A stretch of 64,000 nt of DNA from Maricaulaceae bacterium EIL42A08 (lineage in GTDB: Bacteria > Pseudomonadota > Alphaproteobacteria > Caulobacterales > Maricaulaceae), in assembly GCA_024178355.1 (NCBI GenBank), contig JAMZNZ010000006.1, positions 186,001 through 250,000 of the forward strand. The letters run 5' to 3'. The position numbers and the translations under genes are program-made. Below the pieces are notes generated by a model. That model was not told the DNA's origin, did not search any database, and saw only the letters and a list, made by a program, of their open reading frames with translations. Positions 17,011 through 26,674 of this stretch are shown here, piece by piece. The first letter of the stretch is position 1. The number at the start of each line of letters is the position of its first letter.

Positions 17011-19590
17011 TTACAGCTTGCGCTCGATTTCCTGGACTTCGAAGCACTCGATCTGATCGCCGACCTGAAGGTCGTGATAGCCGACAAAGCCCATGCCGCA
17101 CTCGGTGCCGGCACGCACTTCTGGCACCTCGTCCTTGAAGCGCTTGAGCGTTGAAAGCTCGCCCTCGTGGATGACGGTGTCGTCGCGCAGCAGGCGTACG
17201 CCGCAGCCGCGCTTCACGACGCCGTCGGTCACGCGGCAACCGGCAACCTTGCCGATCTTGGAGATGTTGAACACTTCCAGGATTTCCGCGTAGCCGATGA
17301 AGTTCTCGCGCTTTTCAGGAGCGAGCATGCCCTGGAGCGTGTCCTTCACATCGTCGATGAGGTCGTAGATCACCGAATAGTAGCGGATCTCCACGCCTTC
17401 CTTCTCAGCCAGCTCACGGGCCTGCTTGTTGGCACGTACGTTGAACGCAAAGATCGGAGCACCCGAGGATTGGGCCAGCAATACGTCGCTTTCAGACACA
17501 CCGCCTGCGGCGTGGTGGATGACGCGGGCCTGGACTTCCTCGTTGCCGATTTTCTCAAGCGCGCCAACGATGGCTTCGCCTGAACCCTGCACGTCGGATT
17601 TGACGAGCAGCGGCATTTCTTCGATTTCGCTCTGCTTCAGCTTGGCCATCATCTGCTCAAGCGAAGCACCACCGCCTGAACGGGCCGCCGCTGACTTGTC
17701 GCGCTTCAGGCGCTGGCGGTAGTCCACCAGCTCGCGGGCGCGCGCCTCGGTTTCCACCACAGCGAAGAGTTCGCCCGGCTCCGGAGCACCATCAAGGCCG
17801 AGGATCTCGGCAGGAAGCGACGGACCGGCTTCTTTCATCTGCTGGCCACGCTCGTTGACCAGCGCACGGACCTTGCCCCATTGGGCACCAGCAACAACGA
17901 TATCGCCGCGCTTCAGGGTGCCGCGCTTGACCAGAACCGTCGCGACCGGGCCGCGGCCCTTGTCCACCTGGGCCTCAATCACAACACCGTCGGCCGAGCG
18001 CTTTGGGTTGGCTTTCAGCTCAAGCAGTTCAGCCTGCAGCGAGATAGCTTCGGTCAGCTCATCAAGGCCGGTCTTTTTGGTGGCCGACACATTGATGGAC
18101 TGCGTGTCGCCGCCCATGGATTCCACGAACACTTCGTGTTGCAGCAGTTCCTGCAGCACCTTGTCAGGGTTGGAGTCCGGCTTGTCACACTTGTTGACCG
18201 CCACGATCATCGGAGCTTCAGCCGCTTTGGCGTGGTTGATGGCCTCAATGGTCTGCGGCATCACACCGTCATCTGCGGCCACAACCAGGATTACGATATC
18301 GGTGGCCTGGGCCCCGCGCGAACGCATGGACGAGAAGGCCGCGTGGCCTGGCGTGTCCAGGAAGGTGATCTTCGCGCCAGTCTTAAGCTGCACCTGATAG
18401 GCACCAATGTGCTGGGTAATGCCACCGGCTTCGCCTGCAGCCACGTCAGTGGAACGCAGGGCGTCCAGAAGCGAAGTCTTGCCGTGGTCAACGTGACCCA
18501 TAACGGTCACGACCGGCGGACGACCCACTTTGGTATCTTCAGGGTCATCAGCTTCGATGAAGCCTTCTTCCACGTCCGCTTCGGACACACGTTTGATGGT
18601 ATGGCCAAATTCTTCGACGATCAGCTCGGCGGTGTCGGCGTCCAGCATGTCGGTGGCGCGCATCATCTGACCCTGGGTCATCAGATACTTCACCACGTCC
18701 GCGGCACGCTCAGTCATACGCTGGGCCAGATCCTGAACGGAGATCGCCTCTGGCACGACCACTTCACGTGAGACTTTCTCACGCGACGCACCGCCAGCAC
18801 GGCGCTGCTTTTCACGTTCGCGCGCCCGGCGCATGGACGCCAGCGAGCGCTGACGATCGGAATCGTCTTCCACCAGGTTCTGGATGGTCAGCTTGCCCTG
18901 GCGTCGCTTGGGTTCCTTGGTGCGTGACGGCTGTTGCTTCTCAGCGGCCGGGTTGGAGCGCTTCTGCTTGACGCGCCCGCCCATGGCTTCAAGCATGTTG
19001 ACGTTGTCCACAGGTGGTTCTTCAACCGGAGCGGACTTGCCACGCGGCTTGTCGGCCTTGCGGTTCGGCTTTTCAGCCTTGGCTTCCTTGGCTGCAGCAG
19101 CTTCGGCTTCCGCTGCCCGCTGGGCGGCTTCGGCCTCTTCCTTGGCGCGACGTACGGCTTCTTCTGCGGCCTTGCGTTCGGCTTCCTCGCGCTCTTTCTG
19201 CTCCCGCAGACGGCGCTGGTCTTCTTCTTCGCGCTGCTTCAGCGCCTCAGCTTCAGCCTTCTTCTTGGCCTCGCGTGCATCGGCTTCCGACTTGGCGCGC
19301 TGAATGGCGGCCTGGCGTCGCAGCAGCTCCTCTTCAGACAGGCCGAGCTGCTTGGCTTTGGCTGCCAGAAGGGCGCGCGCCTTGTCCTTATCGGAGATCG
19401 GAGCCTTGGCGGCACCTGCATCCTTTGCGCCAGCCGCTGGGGCGGCACCGGGGCGCTTGCGCTTCTTCTCGACCACGACAGCCTTCTGCCGTCCGCGCGC
19501 AAAGCTTTGCTGCACGGTGCCGGACGAGGAGCGTCCGCTTAAGGAAAGGGGCTTGCGGCCCGAGGTGTTGCGTTCGTCAGAGTCGCTCAT
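17011..19590 (-). CDS. infB: Translation initiation factor IF-2
   Basis: 859 residues. GTPase that brings initiator tRNA to the 30S subunit. The N-terminal ~300 residues are a charged, alanine-, lysine- and glutamate-rich extension typical of alphaproteobacterial IF-2; the G domain follows with [15 protein letters not shown] (from Gly365), DTPGHAAF and NKCDKPD, and domains II-IV end in [12 protein letters not shown]. The start is ATG 19590 (MSDSDERN), which has AAGGACG upstream; the open frame extends further but without family resemblance. Last gene of rimP-nusA-ylxR-infB. Confidence 0.96.
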   Translation of the reverse strand: MSDSDERNTSGRKPLSLSGRSSSGTVQQSFARGRQKAVVVEKKRKRPGAAPAAGAKDAGAAKAPISDKDKARALLAAKAKQLGLSEEELLRRQAAIQRAKSEADAREAKKKAEAEALKQREEEDQRRLREQKEREEAERKAAEEAVRRAKEEAEAAQRAAEAEAAAAKEAKAEKPNRKADKPRGKSAPVEEPPVDNVNMLEAMGGRVKQKRSNPAAEKQQPSRTKEPKRRQGKLTIQNLVEDDSDRQRSLASMRRAREREKQRRAGGASREKVSREVVVPEAISVQDLAQRMTERAADVVKYLMTQGQMMRATDMLDADTAELIVEEFGHTIKRVSEADVEEGFIEADDPEDTKVGRPPVVTVMGHVDHGKTSLLDALRSTDVAAGEAGGITQHIGAYQVQLKTGAKITFLDTPGHAAFSSMRSRGAQATDIVILVVAADDGVMPQTIEAINHAKAAEAPMIVAVNKCDKPDSNPDKVLQELLQHEVFVESMGGDTQSINVSATKKTGLDELTEAISLQAELLELKANPKRSADGVVIEAQVDKGRGPVATVLVKRGTLKRGDIVVAGAQWGKVRALVNERGQQMKEAGPSLPAEILGLDGAPEPGELFAVVETEARARELVDYRQRLKRDKSAAARSGGGASLEQMMAKLKQSEIEEMPLLVKSDVQGSGEAIVGALEKIGNEEVQARVIHHAAGGVSESDVLLAQSSGAPIFAFNVRANKQARELAEKEGVEIRYYSVIYDLIDDVKDTLQGMLAPEKRENFIGYAEILEVFNISKIGKVAGCRVTDGVVKRGCGVRLLRDDTVIHEGELSTLKRFKDEVPEVRAGTECGMGFVGYHDLQVGDQIECFEVQEIERKL

Positions 19591-19743
19591 GAGCGTCCTT
19601 GTTGCGGCAGATCGTTCATCCATTTCACCGCCGCCGCGCGCTGTGAAATGTATCTCATCTCTGGCCCCATCGCGTTGCGCTTGTGGTCTTGTCCACAACC
19701 GCCCTGCCAGAGGGCCGCTAAACTACTCGCCTTGAATGGCGAT

Positions 19744-20397
19744 TCAACCGTCCTGTGCGCCTTTGTCGGCCTGTGTGTCAAACGGGTTGATGACACGAAA
19801 GCCAGCCAGCTTGCTGACAACCGCCCCAAACCCGTCTGCCTCAGGCCCGACGGTTAAAAGCGCATGCACCACACCAGACCGCCCCAGCGCCTGACCGATG
19901 GCCTCGGCGCTGAAACATCCCACTGTGGCCAGATGGGGCCATGCGGCGGCGCTGATACGGTCGAGCTTGCCTCGCCCATCCGCGGCACCGTCACTGGCTT
20001 CGATCCGCCAGGCTGGTGTGTCACCCTTTGACAGCGCCAGCTTGACTGTATCGTAACCCATCGCGAGCCGTCCTGCACGTCGCGCCAGACCAAGCATGGA
20101 AAGCGCCCGCGCTTCCAGCAGGGTCTCAAACTGATCGGCAAGGCCTTTGGGCGCTTCAACCGGCTTTTCAAAAGCGCGGTTGAAGAGCCGCTTGTTGACG
20201 GCCTTGTCGATCAATGCTCGGTCGGCTGTGACCCAGGCACCGCGCCCTGGAAGGCGCGCGGCAATGTCTGGTGTCACCACCCCGTCTGGCGAAAGCGCCA
20301 CGCGCAAAAGCCGGTCTGGCCCTGCCGTCTCGCCGGTCACCACGCACCGGCGCTCACGCACCGGTTTGTCGCGGGATGTACGTGCGCCTCGGCCCAC
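19744..20397 (-). CDS. YlxR/L7Ae-like fusion, RNA-binding protein
   Basis: 217 residues in two parts. The N-terminal ~90 residues are a YlxR (DUF448) domain with RERRCVVTGE and GRGAWVTAD; the second part (ALSMLGLARRAGRLAMGYDTVKLAL) is an L7Ae/L30e-like RNA-binding fold. This fusion is usual next to nusA in alphaproteobacteria, where other bacteria have two separate small genes. GTG at 20397 overlaps the nusA TAG by one base (TAGTG), implying coupling. The role is probably in ribosome assembly or transcription with NusA; this is inferred from position. Confidence 0.88.
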   Translation of the reverse strand: MGRGARTSRDKPVRERRCVVTGETAGPDRLLRVALSPDGVVTPDIAARLPGRGAWVTADRALIDKAVNKRLFNRAFEKPVEAPKGLADQFETLLEARALSMLGLARRAGRLAMGYDTVKLALSKGDTPAWRIEASDGAADGRGKLDRISAAAWPHLATVGCFSAEAIGQALGRSGVVHALLTVGPEADGFGAVVSKLAGFRVINPFDTQADKGAQDG

Positions 20398-22151
20398 TAC
20401 TCCTTGTCGCCCTCCTGAGAGTCATCACCGGCTTCCAGAAGTTCACTCAGCGAAACGCCTAGGCGCTCGGCTTCAGCTTCCAGAGCCGACAGATCCAGAT
20501 CGCCAAGATCGGCATCATCACCAATTTCGGCGTCAGCCTCAGCACCGGCATCGGCCTCTTCAGCGCTTTCGCCACCTTCCGTTTCCGGCTCAAGGTCGGA
20601 GGCCTCAATCCAGCCCGCCTGCACACGCGCCTTCATGATCAGGTCCTCAGCGATTTGCGGATCAACGTTGAGGCCATCCAGGATGCCCTCTTCGCGGATA
20701 CGCTCACCGTCGCGAGTCTCATACCAGCCACGCAGATCGTCTGGAGTCAGGCCGGCGACGTCCTCAACGGTGAAGACGTCGTTTTCGCCAAAGCGAACCG
20801 CCATCGGCAGGTCTACACCTTCAAGCTCTAGAACCTCGTCCTCAACGCCCAGCTCCTTGCGCTTGGCGTCCTGTTCGGCCGCCTGCTTTTCAAGGAATTC
20901 GCGCGCGCGGGTCTGGATCTCAGATGCGGTGTCATCGTCAAAGCCTTCGATGACCGCAATCTCATCCAGCTCGACAAAGGCCAGATCTTCCATGTCCGCG
21001 AAGCCTTCAGTGGCCAGCAGCTGAGCAATAACCTCGTCCACGTCCAGCGCTTCCATGAAGAGCGAGGTGCGCTGGGCAAACTCTTTCTGGCGACGCTCGG
21101 ATTCTTCTTCCTCGGTCAGGATGTCGATGGCCCAGCCGGTCAGCTGGCTGGCCAGGCGTACATTCTGGCCGCGGCGGCCAATGGCGAGCGAAAGCTGCTC
21201 GTCAGGCACCACAACCTCGATGCGCTCGGCTTCATCGTCGAGCACGACCTTGGCCACCTCAGCAGGCTGCAGGGCGTTCACGATGAAGGTCGCAGGATCC
21301 GGGTTCCACGGAATGATGTCGATCTTCTCGCCGGCAAGCTCGTTCACGACGGCCTGCACGCGGCTACCGCGCATACCCACGCAGGCACCGACCGGGTCGA
21401 TGGAGCTGTCGTTGGAGATAACAGCGATTTTCGCCCGGCTGCCCGGGTCGCGAGCAACGCGCGGGATTTCGATAATGCCTTCGTAGACTTCCGGCACTTC
21501 CTGAGAGAACAGGGCGGCCATGAAGTCCGGATGCGCGCGCGACAGGAAGATTTGCGGGCCACGCACTTCCTCACGTACATCATAGATATAGGCGCGAACA
21601 CGATCGTTCAGCTGCAGGCTCTCGCGCGGGATACCGTCAGAGCGGCGGATAATGCCTTCGGCCTTGCCCAGGTCGACGATGACATTGCCATATTCAACGC
21701 GCTTGACGATGCCGTTGACGATCTCGCCCACGCGATCCTTGTACTCTTCGTACTGGCGAGCGCGTTCAGCTTCGCGAACCTTCTGGGTGATCACCTGCTT
21801 GGCGGTCTGAGACGCAACGCGACCGAACTCGATCGGCGGCAGCTCTTCTTCGTAATAGGTGCCAATCTCAGCATCCGGATCGGTCTTGCGCGCCTGCTCG
21901 AGGGTCAGCTGGTGGGTGTCGTTCTCCACCTCTTCGACCACGGTGATGCGGCTTGTCAGGCGCATTTCACCGGTTTTGGGGTCGATATTGCAGTGGATGT
22001 CCAGCTCAGCGCCATAGCGCGAGCGAGCTGCCTTCTGGATGGCCTCTTCAATGGCTTCCAGAACAATCGACTCGTCGATCAGTTTTTCCTGAGCAACCGC
22101 GCGTGCGATTTGCAGGATTTCCAGCTTGTTGGCGCTGACCCCGATGGCCAT
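20397..22151 (-). CDS. nusA: Transcription termination/antitermination factor NusA
   Basis: 584 residues. Binds RNA polymerase and nascent RNA. The N-terminal domain ([20 protein letters not shown]), the S1 domain, the KH pair ([21 protein letters not shown] and [19 protein letters not shown]) and the acidic C-terminal repeats are all visible. The last ~45 residues are strongly acidic and alanine-rich. It lies 21 bases downstream of rimP and overlaps the YlxR-L7Ae gene by one base, forming the conserved operon. Confidence 0.97.
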   Translation of the reverse strand: MAIGVSANKLEILQIARAVAQEKLIDESIVLEAIEEAIQKAARSRYGAELDIHCNIDPKTGEMRLTSRITVVEEVENDTHQLTLEQARKTDPDAEIGTYYEEELPPIEFGRVASQTAKQVITQKVREAERARQYEEYKDRVGEIVNGIVKRVEYGNVIVDLGKAEGIIRRSDGIPRESLQLNDRVRAYIYDVREEVRGPQIFLSRAHPDFMAALFSQEVPEVYEGIIEIPRVARDPGSRAKIAVISNDSSIDPVGACVGMRGSRVQAVVNELAGEKIDIIPWNPDPATFIVNALQPAEVAKVVLDDEAERIEVVVPDEQLSLAIGRRGQNVRLASQLTGWAIDILTEEEESERRQKEFAQRTSLFMEALDVDEVIAQLLATEGFADMEDLAFVELDEIAVIEGFDDDTASEIQTRAREFLEKQAAEQDAKRKELGVEDEVLELEGVDLPMAVRFGENDVFTVEDVAGLTPDDLRGWYETRDGERIREEGILDGLNVDPQIAEDLIMKARVQAGWIEASDLEPETEGGESAEEADAGAEADAEIGDDADLGDLDLSALEAEAERLGVSLSELLEAGDDSQEGDKE

Positions 22152-22172
22152 GAGACGCGCTCCTTCTTGCTT

Positions 22173-22703
22173 TTAGTCGTTCGTTTCGCCGTTCTGTTCG
22201 CCGCGGGCCTTCAGGCTCGCATCGACCAGCTCGTCGGTCATCACCAGTTTGGCGTCGATAATCCACTCAAACGGGATGAGGGCTGTGTCCTCTTCGCCTT
22301 TGAGATTGATCGCCACGTTTTCATCTTCAATTCCGGCCAGAATGCCACGGAAGCGCTTGCGCCCTTCCACCAGACGATCAAGCTCCAGCTTGGCTTCAAA
22401 CCCTTCCCAGCGCTCAAAGTGAGGCAGGGCGGTCAGCGGCCGGTCGATCCCAGGCGAGGAGACTTCAAGATTATACTCGCCAGAGACCGGGTCTTCTTCT
22501 TCAAAAACGGCTGATACAGCGCGGGACAACCTGGCGCAGTCTTCCACCACCATGGTGCCGTCGGACTTGCGCTCGGCCATGATCTGGACCGTTGTCTTCT
22601 TGCCGCCCATGACCCGGATGCGCACCACCTCAAGCCCCATCGCATCGGCGACGGGCTCCACGAGCGCAAGAATGCGCTCGTCCTGGGGTGAGCTGGTCTT
22701 CAA
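22173..22703 (-). CDS. rimP: Ribosome maturation factor RimP
   Basis: 176 residues. Needed for 30S subunit maturation. The family signature GLEVVRIRV, the acidic DCARLSRAVSAVFEEEDPVSGEYNLEVSSPGIDRPLT segment and the C-terminal SH3-like domain are present. The start is set at TTG 22703 (KTSSPQDER follows), which has GGAG seven bases upstream; the open frame continues further back but that part contains a terminator hairpin and a promoter, so it is non-coding. First gene of rimP-nusA-ylxR-infB. Confidence 0.9.
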   Translation of the reverse strand: MKTSSPQDERILALVEPVADAMGLEVVRIRVMGGKKTTVQIMAERKSDGTMVVEDCARLSRAVSAVFEEEDPVSGEYNLEVSSPGIDRPLTALPHFERWEGFEAKLELDRLVEGRKRFRGILAGIEDENVAINLKGEEDTALIPFEWIIDAKLVMTDELVDASLKARGEQNGETND

Positions 22704-22736
22704 GGGCGTCTCCAAATCTGCCCGGATGAAGCTACG

Positions 22737-22764
22737 AAAAAAGCGGCTCGGGGACCCGAGCCGC
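22737..22764 (-). terminator. Leader terminator/attenuator ahead of rimP
   Basis: A nine-base perfect GC stem (arms 22743-22751 and 22756-22764) with a GGAC-type tetraloop, followed on the minus strand by six T residues (22737-22742). It lies between the predicted promoter and rimP, so it would stop transcripts after about 60 nucleotides unless antitermination occurs. Confidence 0.75.
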
Positions 22765-22803
22765 TCGATTGCGTCATCCGACGTATCGAACTTGATGAAG
22801 CGG

Positions 22804-22832
22804 GGTATACGCGCCTGGCCGGTATAAAGCAA
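22804..22832 (-). promoter_or_regulatory. Probable sigma-70-type promoter for rimP-nusA-infB
   Basis: On the minus strand TTGCTT (plus 22827-22832) and TATACC (plus 22804-22809) are separated by exactly 17 bases. Transcription would start near 22797, about 95 bases ahead of the rimP TTG and directly before a terminator-like hairpin. Confidence 0.6.
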
Positions 22833-22919
22833 GGCTGGTGCGCGGCTTTGAACGCTTGGCCCGTGCAGCACACCTCTTTAACGTCTCGCGTCGGCAGGTA
22901 TTATTTAAACAGGATGATC

Positions 22920-24197
22920 ATGCTGCGTACACTCTTTGCGACCACTGCGCTGGCGCTGTGTTTCTCAAGCGCGCAGGCGCAAGTTCAAACAGGCGCGGAC
23001 CTGGGTGAGGGCATTGATGAAAACGCCGCAGCGCGCATGGCCGCGTGCGGGATTGATGCGCCGGAACTGGAGCGGCTGATCAATCTGCCGCAGCAGGATT
23101 TTGATCAGGATTTTAATGGCGGCTGGCGTCCCTATGGCAATATGGATGGCTGTCAGATCGCGACCGCAGAGCTGATCCTGACCTATCTCACTCACTCTGC
23201 CCAGGTGGAGCCCGATGACCTTGGCATCTTGCGCTGGCACGCCGCGCAAATGTTTGCTTCGGGTGGTGACTACGACGCGGCGATCCCGCTTTTTGTTGCA
23301 GCCAAAAGCGCTGAAGCCTCGGCGTGGAATGCATACGCGGATGCGACCATCGCGTTCCTGCGTGGCGACTATGACGCGATTATTGCGGCCCGTGAGGCGT
23401 TGATGGACTTCGCCCCCAGTCCTGACGAGCAGGCGGCCAATCAGCGTTTCCTCGACGAAAACCCGAATATCCGGATGCCTGATGGTTTTGTCACCGATCC
23501 ACCGAACCTGCCGGTGGTCGACCGGCTGATCGCGTGCTGGGGCATGGATTACTGGACTGCCTATACCGGGTGTGAAGACCCACGAGACCCCGCGCCAAAT
23601 CCCGATGCCGCAACCGCCTCACCTTTGGCGTGCGCCTTCCTGGCCGATCGCGTCGGCGACTTCGTCGGTCCGTCGGAGCAGAACGGACACCGCATGGCGG
23701 TGGGCGCGAACTGGCTTGCAACCCCTGGCGAGCGCGATCAGCTTGCTGCGGTGCTGCGTCAGGAGGGGCGCCAGAGCGGGCCCGATGCGCCGTTTGGTAT
23801 GGCCTATAATGAAGATTTTGCGGCCGCGATCGGCGCTATGACCGAAGCGGATATCGATGCGTTTCACGCTGCGCTGACCACCGAGGGGACCATTGCCTGT
23901 GATCGACTGGATACCTCCGAGTCACCTTTTGAGGCCGATATTGCTGGTGTTCAGCGGTGGGCCGAAGCGCAGATGAGCAATCCGGACCCCGATGCGCCGC
24001 CAGCCGTGGAAACGCTGAGCCTTTCTCGGCCCATCTTCTTTGATGGCAATAACCGGGTGCTGGTGGCTGAAGCGTATAGTTTCACGCCGATCCCGATTTC
24101 CCGTCCGCCCTCAGGCCTGATTGGTTTTACGGTCTATGTGCGTGACGGCGCAGAGTGGACGCGCGAGGCCGGCATCTTGCTCAACCGGATGGGCTAG
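22920..24197 (+). CDS. Hypothetical secreted protein
   Basis: 425 residues with a signal peptide ([20 protein letters not shown]). Not recognised. Residues ~90-190 are alpha-helical with a TPR-like run ([30 protein letters not shown]). Several cysteines (AACGID, DGCQIA, LIACWG, YTGCEDP, PLACAF, TIACDR) suggest disulfides outside the cytoplasm. ATG 22920 is chosen because AGGA is five bases upstream; ATG 22914 is a possible alternative. It is divergent from rimP, and its stop shares CTAG with the trmB stop. Confidence 0.6.
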   Translation: MLRTLFATTALALCFSSAQAQVQTGADLGEGIDENAAARMAACGIDAPELERLINLPQQDFDQDFNGGWRPYGNMDGCQIATAELILTYLTHSAQVEPDDLGILRWHAAQMFASGGDYDAAIPLFVAAKSAEASAWNAYADATIAFLRGDYDAIIAAREALMDFAPSPDEQAANQRFLDENPNIRMPDGFVTDPPNLPVVDRLIACWGMDYWTAYTGCEDPRDPAPNPDAATASPLACAFLADRVGDFVGPSEQNGHRMAVGANWLATPGERDQLAAVLRQEGRQSGPDAPFGMAYNEDFAAAIGAMTEADIDAFHAALTTEGTIACDRLDTSESPFEADIAGVQRWAEAQMSNPDPDAPPAVETLSLSRPIFFDGNNRVLVAEAYSFTPIPISRPPSGLIGFTVYVRDGAEWTREAGILLNRMG

Positions 24198-24871
24198 GCT
24201 TTTACAAAATCCATAAAAACCGGTGCGATGTCGCCGAGCTGCTTGGTCTGGTAGCGGGTCACAATGTGATCAGCCGGGTTATCGCGCCAATCGCTCGCCT
24301 GCTTGCCAGTCCAGGTCAGCTCTCGATGAGCTTCAAGAAGCGGGAAGGCGTGATCGGCGTAAGAGCGTACATCGGTCGCCACCCGCAATCGCCCGCCTGG
24401 CTTCAGCAATCGGGCCAGCTCGTGTACCGTCTCGGTTTGCACAAAGCGCCGCTTGGCGTGGCGAGACTTGGGCCACGGGTCTGGGAAGAGCAGGTAAATC
24501 TGATCAAAGGCCGCGTCAGGCATGCGCACCATTTCATCGCGCGCATCCTCGCGCTTGACCCGCACGTTGGTGAGGCCGTGGTCTTCGATGCCCGTGAGTG
24601 CCTTGGCCACGCCGTTCAGGAAGGGTTCGATGCCGATAAACCCGGTCTCACGCGCTCTTGCGGCCTGACCAATCAGGTGCTCCGCGCCTCCAAAGCCGAT
24701 CTCCAGCACATGGTGATCGTAGTCTGGCAGCAGCGCCTTTGGGTCAACCGGACCCTCATCCGGCCAGCTCAAGTGCGGCAGACTTTCGTCCACCGCACGT
24801 TGCTGGCGACCTGACAGAGCCTTACCCTGCGACCGCCCGAACAGGCGTTTGCCTTTGGGGTGATCGCTCAC
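24194..24871 (-). CDS. trmB: tRNA (guanine-N7-)-methyltransferase
   Basis: 225 residues. Methylates G46 of tRNAs with S-adenosylmethionine. The SAM-binding motif [15 protein letters not shown] and the family motif [19 protein letters not shown] are clear. GTG 24871 is the start. It lies 28 bases downstream of metK, the gene that makes its cofactor, in an order seen in related genomes. The stop overlaps that of the convergent gene by four bases on CTAG. Confidence 0.94.
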   Translation of the reverse strand: MSDHPKGKRLFGRSQGKALSGRQQRAVDESLPHLSWPDEGPVDPKALLPDYDHHVLEIGFGGAEHLIGQAARARETGFIGIEPFLNGVAKALTGIEDHGLTNVRVKREDARDEMVRMPDAAFDQIYLLFPDPWPKSRHAKRRFVQTETVHELARLLKPGGRLRVATDVRSYADHAFPLLEAHRELTWTGKQASDWRDNPADHIVTRYQTKQLGDIAPVFMDFVKA

Positions 24872-24899
24872 GGTTATAAGTTCTCCGCTCGTCGCGAAA

Positions 24900-26072
24900 T
24901 CAAGCGAGGCTTTTCAGCTGATCAACGAGATCGGTCTTCTCCCAAGAGAAGCCGCCATCATCGGACGCGGTGCGCCCAAAGTGGCCGTAGGCTGCCGTGC
25001 GCGCATAGATCGGACGGTTCAGCTGCAGATGGGTGCGGATGCCGCGCGGAGAAAGATCGACCATCTCCGGCAGTTTCTTTTCCAGGACCGCTTCGTCGAT
25101 CTCGCCCGTGCCGTGGGTGTCGACATAGACCGACAGCGGCTTGGCCACACCAATGGCGTAGGACAGCTGGATAGTGCATTTGCGCGCCAGGCCGGAGGCC
25201 ACGACATTCTTCGCCAGATAGCGAGAGATGTAGGCGGCCGAGCGGTCCACCTTGGTCGGGTCCTTGCCTGAGAAAGCGCCGCCACCGTGAGGCGCAGCAC
25301 CGCCATAGGTGTCCACGATGATTTTGCGGCCGGTCAGGCCGGCATCGCCGTCAGGGCCGCCAATGACGAACTTGCCCGTCGGGTTCACGTAAAACTCGTC
25401 TTCGGGCGGGAACCAACCGTTTGGCAGCACATCGGCAACAATCGGGCGAACCAGCTCGCGAATGTCGTCGAGCGATACGCCATCCTTGTGCTGGGTGGAG
25501 ACCACAACGCTGGTCACTTCAGCCGGCCGACCGTTTTCGTAGCGCAGGCTGACCTGGGACTTGGCGTCAGGTTCAAACTCTGGACGCTCGCCGCTTTTGC
25601 GCAGGCGAGCCATCTCTTTGAGGATCTGGTGGGAGTAGATGATCGGCGCAGGCATCAGCTCCGGCGTTTCATCGCAGGCATAGCCGAACATGATGCCCTG
25701 GTCGCCAGCGCCCTCTTCGGTGAAGGAGCCGGTGCCTTCGTCCACGCCTTGGGCGATATCAACCGACTGCTCGTGCAGATAGTTGTGGAACTCAGCCGTC
25801 TCCCAGTGGAAGCCGTCCTGCTCGTAGCCGATATCGCGAACCGCCTCACGGGCTGCCGCCTCGATTTCAGCGTCATCAATATCGCCAGCGCAGCGCACTT
25901 CGCCCGCCAAGACAATGCGATTGGTCGTCGTTAGCGTTTCACAGGCCACCCGAGCGACCGGGTCCTTGGACAAAAACAAGTCAACAACCGCGTCAGAGAC
26001 ACGGTCGCAAACCTTGTCAGGGTGGCCTTCAGAAACGCTTTCGCTGGTGAAATGATAGGACTTGCGGGCCAC
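24900..26072 (-). CDS. metK: S-adenosylmethionine synthetase
   Basis: 390 residues, the standard size. Makes SAM from ATP and methionine. Diagnostic segments include [13 protein letters not shown] at the N terminus, [15 protein letters not shown] and [19 protein letters not shown]. The start is GTG 26072. A perfect 10+10 bp inverted repeat ends just ten bases ahead of it and its last bases form the ribosome site, so expression is probably controlled there. Confidence 0.97.
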   Translation of the reverse strand: MARKSYHFTSESVSEGHPDKVCDRVSDAVVDLFLSKDPVARVACETLTTTNRIVLAGEVRCAGDIDDAEIEAAAREAVRDIGYEQDGFHWETAEFHNYLHEQSVDIAQGVDEGTGSFTEEGAGDQGIMFGYACDETPELMPAPIIYSHQILKEMARLRKSGERPEFEPDAKSQVSLRYENGRPAEVTSVVVSTQHKDGVSLDDIRELVRPIVADVLPNGWFPPEDEFYVNPTGKFVIGGPDGDAGLTGRKIIVDTYGGAAPHGGGAFSGKDPTKVDRSAAYISRYLAKNVVASGLARKCTIQLSYAIGVAKPLSVYVDTHGTGEIDEAVLEKKLPEMVDLSPRGIRTHLQLNRPIYARTAAYGHFGRTASDDGGFSWEKTDLVDQLKSLA

Positions 26073-26082
26073 GATCGGTGCT

Positions 26083-26106
26083 CCATATAAAGACAGCTTT
26101 ATATGG
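26083..26106. promoter_or_regulatory. Palindrome at the metK start, probable operator or RNA hairpin
   Basis: CCATATAAAG (26083-26092) and CTTTATATGG (26097-26106) are perfect complements around a four-base centre. Read on the minus strand the second arm ends in GG of the GGAG ribosome site for metK. A promoter-like pair, TTGCCA and TTTAAG with 17 bases between, lies immediately upstream on the minus strand, which would put the palindrome at the transcription start. It may bind an ArsR-type SAM/SAH regulator, or act as an RNA hairpin masking the ribosome site. Confidence 0.6.
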
Positions 26107-26148
26107 CGGCTTAAACCTCATTCGCGCGCCTATGGCAAGTCTGTATGT

Positions 26149-26586
26149 CTAGACTTCACCAGATGCAGCAGCTTCTGCCTCTTCAGCAGCGAGCGTGCGC
26201 ACGAGCTCAAGAATGCGACGACGCACCTTGGGATCGCTGATCCGGGCGAAGGCCTGAGCCAATGCAACGCCATCGGCTGACTGGATGAAGTCGTCCACAA
26301 TCGGGGTTTGGTCGCCTTCAGAGAAACCCGGTGCGGCCATGCTTTCGGACACACCATCATAAAAGAAGGATACCGGGACATCGAGAACGCGTGCGAGAAT
26401 GAACAGGCGACCCGCACCGACGCGGTTTGTGCCGCGCTCGTATTTTTGAACCTGCTGGAAGGTCACGCCGAGCTCTTCACCAAGCTTTTCCTGGCTCATG
26501 TTCAGAAGCTGACGGCGCAGCCGGATACGAGATCCGACATGGCGGTCAACAGCGTTAGGGCCGCGTGGATTGGGTTGGCTGGTCAT
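26149..26586 (-). CDS. XRE-family regulator, PhrR/PraR-like
   Basis: 145 residues. An N-terminal helix-turn-helix (SRIRLRRQLLNMSQEKLGEELG, then FQQVQKYERGTNRVGAGRL) is followed by a ~70-residue alpha-helical C-terminal part ending in an acidic, alanine-rich tail. Position between lnt and metK matches the conserved alphaproteobacterial regulator described in rhizobia as PhrR or PraR, next to the lnt-like actA. An 88-base AT-rich gap separates it from lnt, so it probably has its own promoter. Target genes are unknown here; metK is an obvious candidate. Confidence 0.8.
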   Translation of the reverse strand: MTSQPNPRGPNAVDRHVGSRIRLRRQLLNMSQEKLGEELGVTFQQVQKYERGTNRVGAGRLFILARVLDVPVSFFYDGVSESMAAPGFSEGDQTPIVDDFIQSADGVALAQAFARISDPKVRRRILELVRTLAAEEAEAAASGEV

Positions 26587-26674
26587 CTCACTTCACCTTT
26601 TTATTTTACCCTTGAGCGACGCACCCGCACTAAAGAGTAAATCAATTTTTGGACTCACTGAACTAAAATTATCT

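Noticed and set aside
22704-22871. N-terminal extension of rimP
   Set aside because: The stretch holds a promoter-like pair and a strong terminator hairpin, and the translation is unlike RimP.
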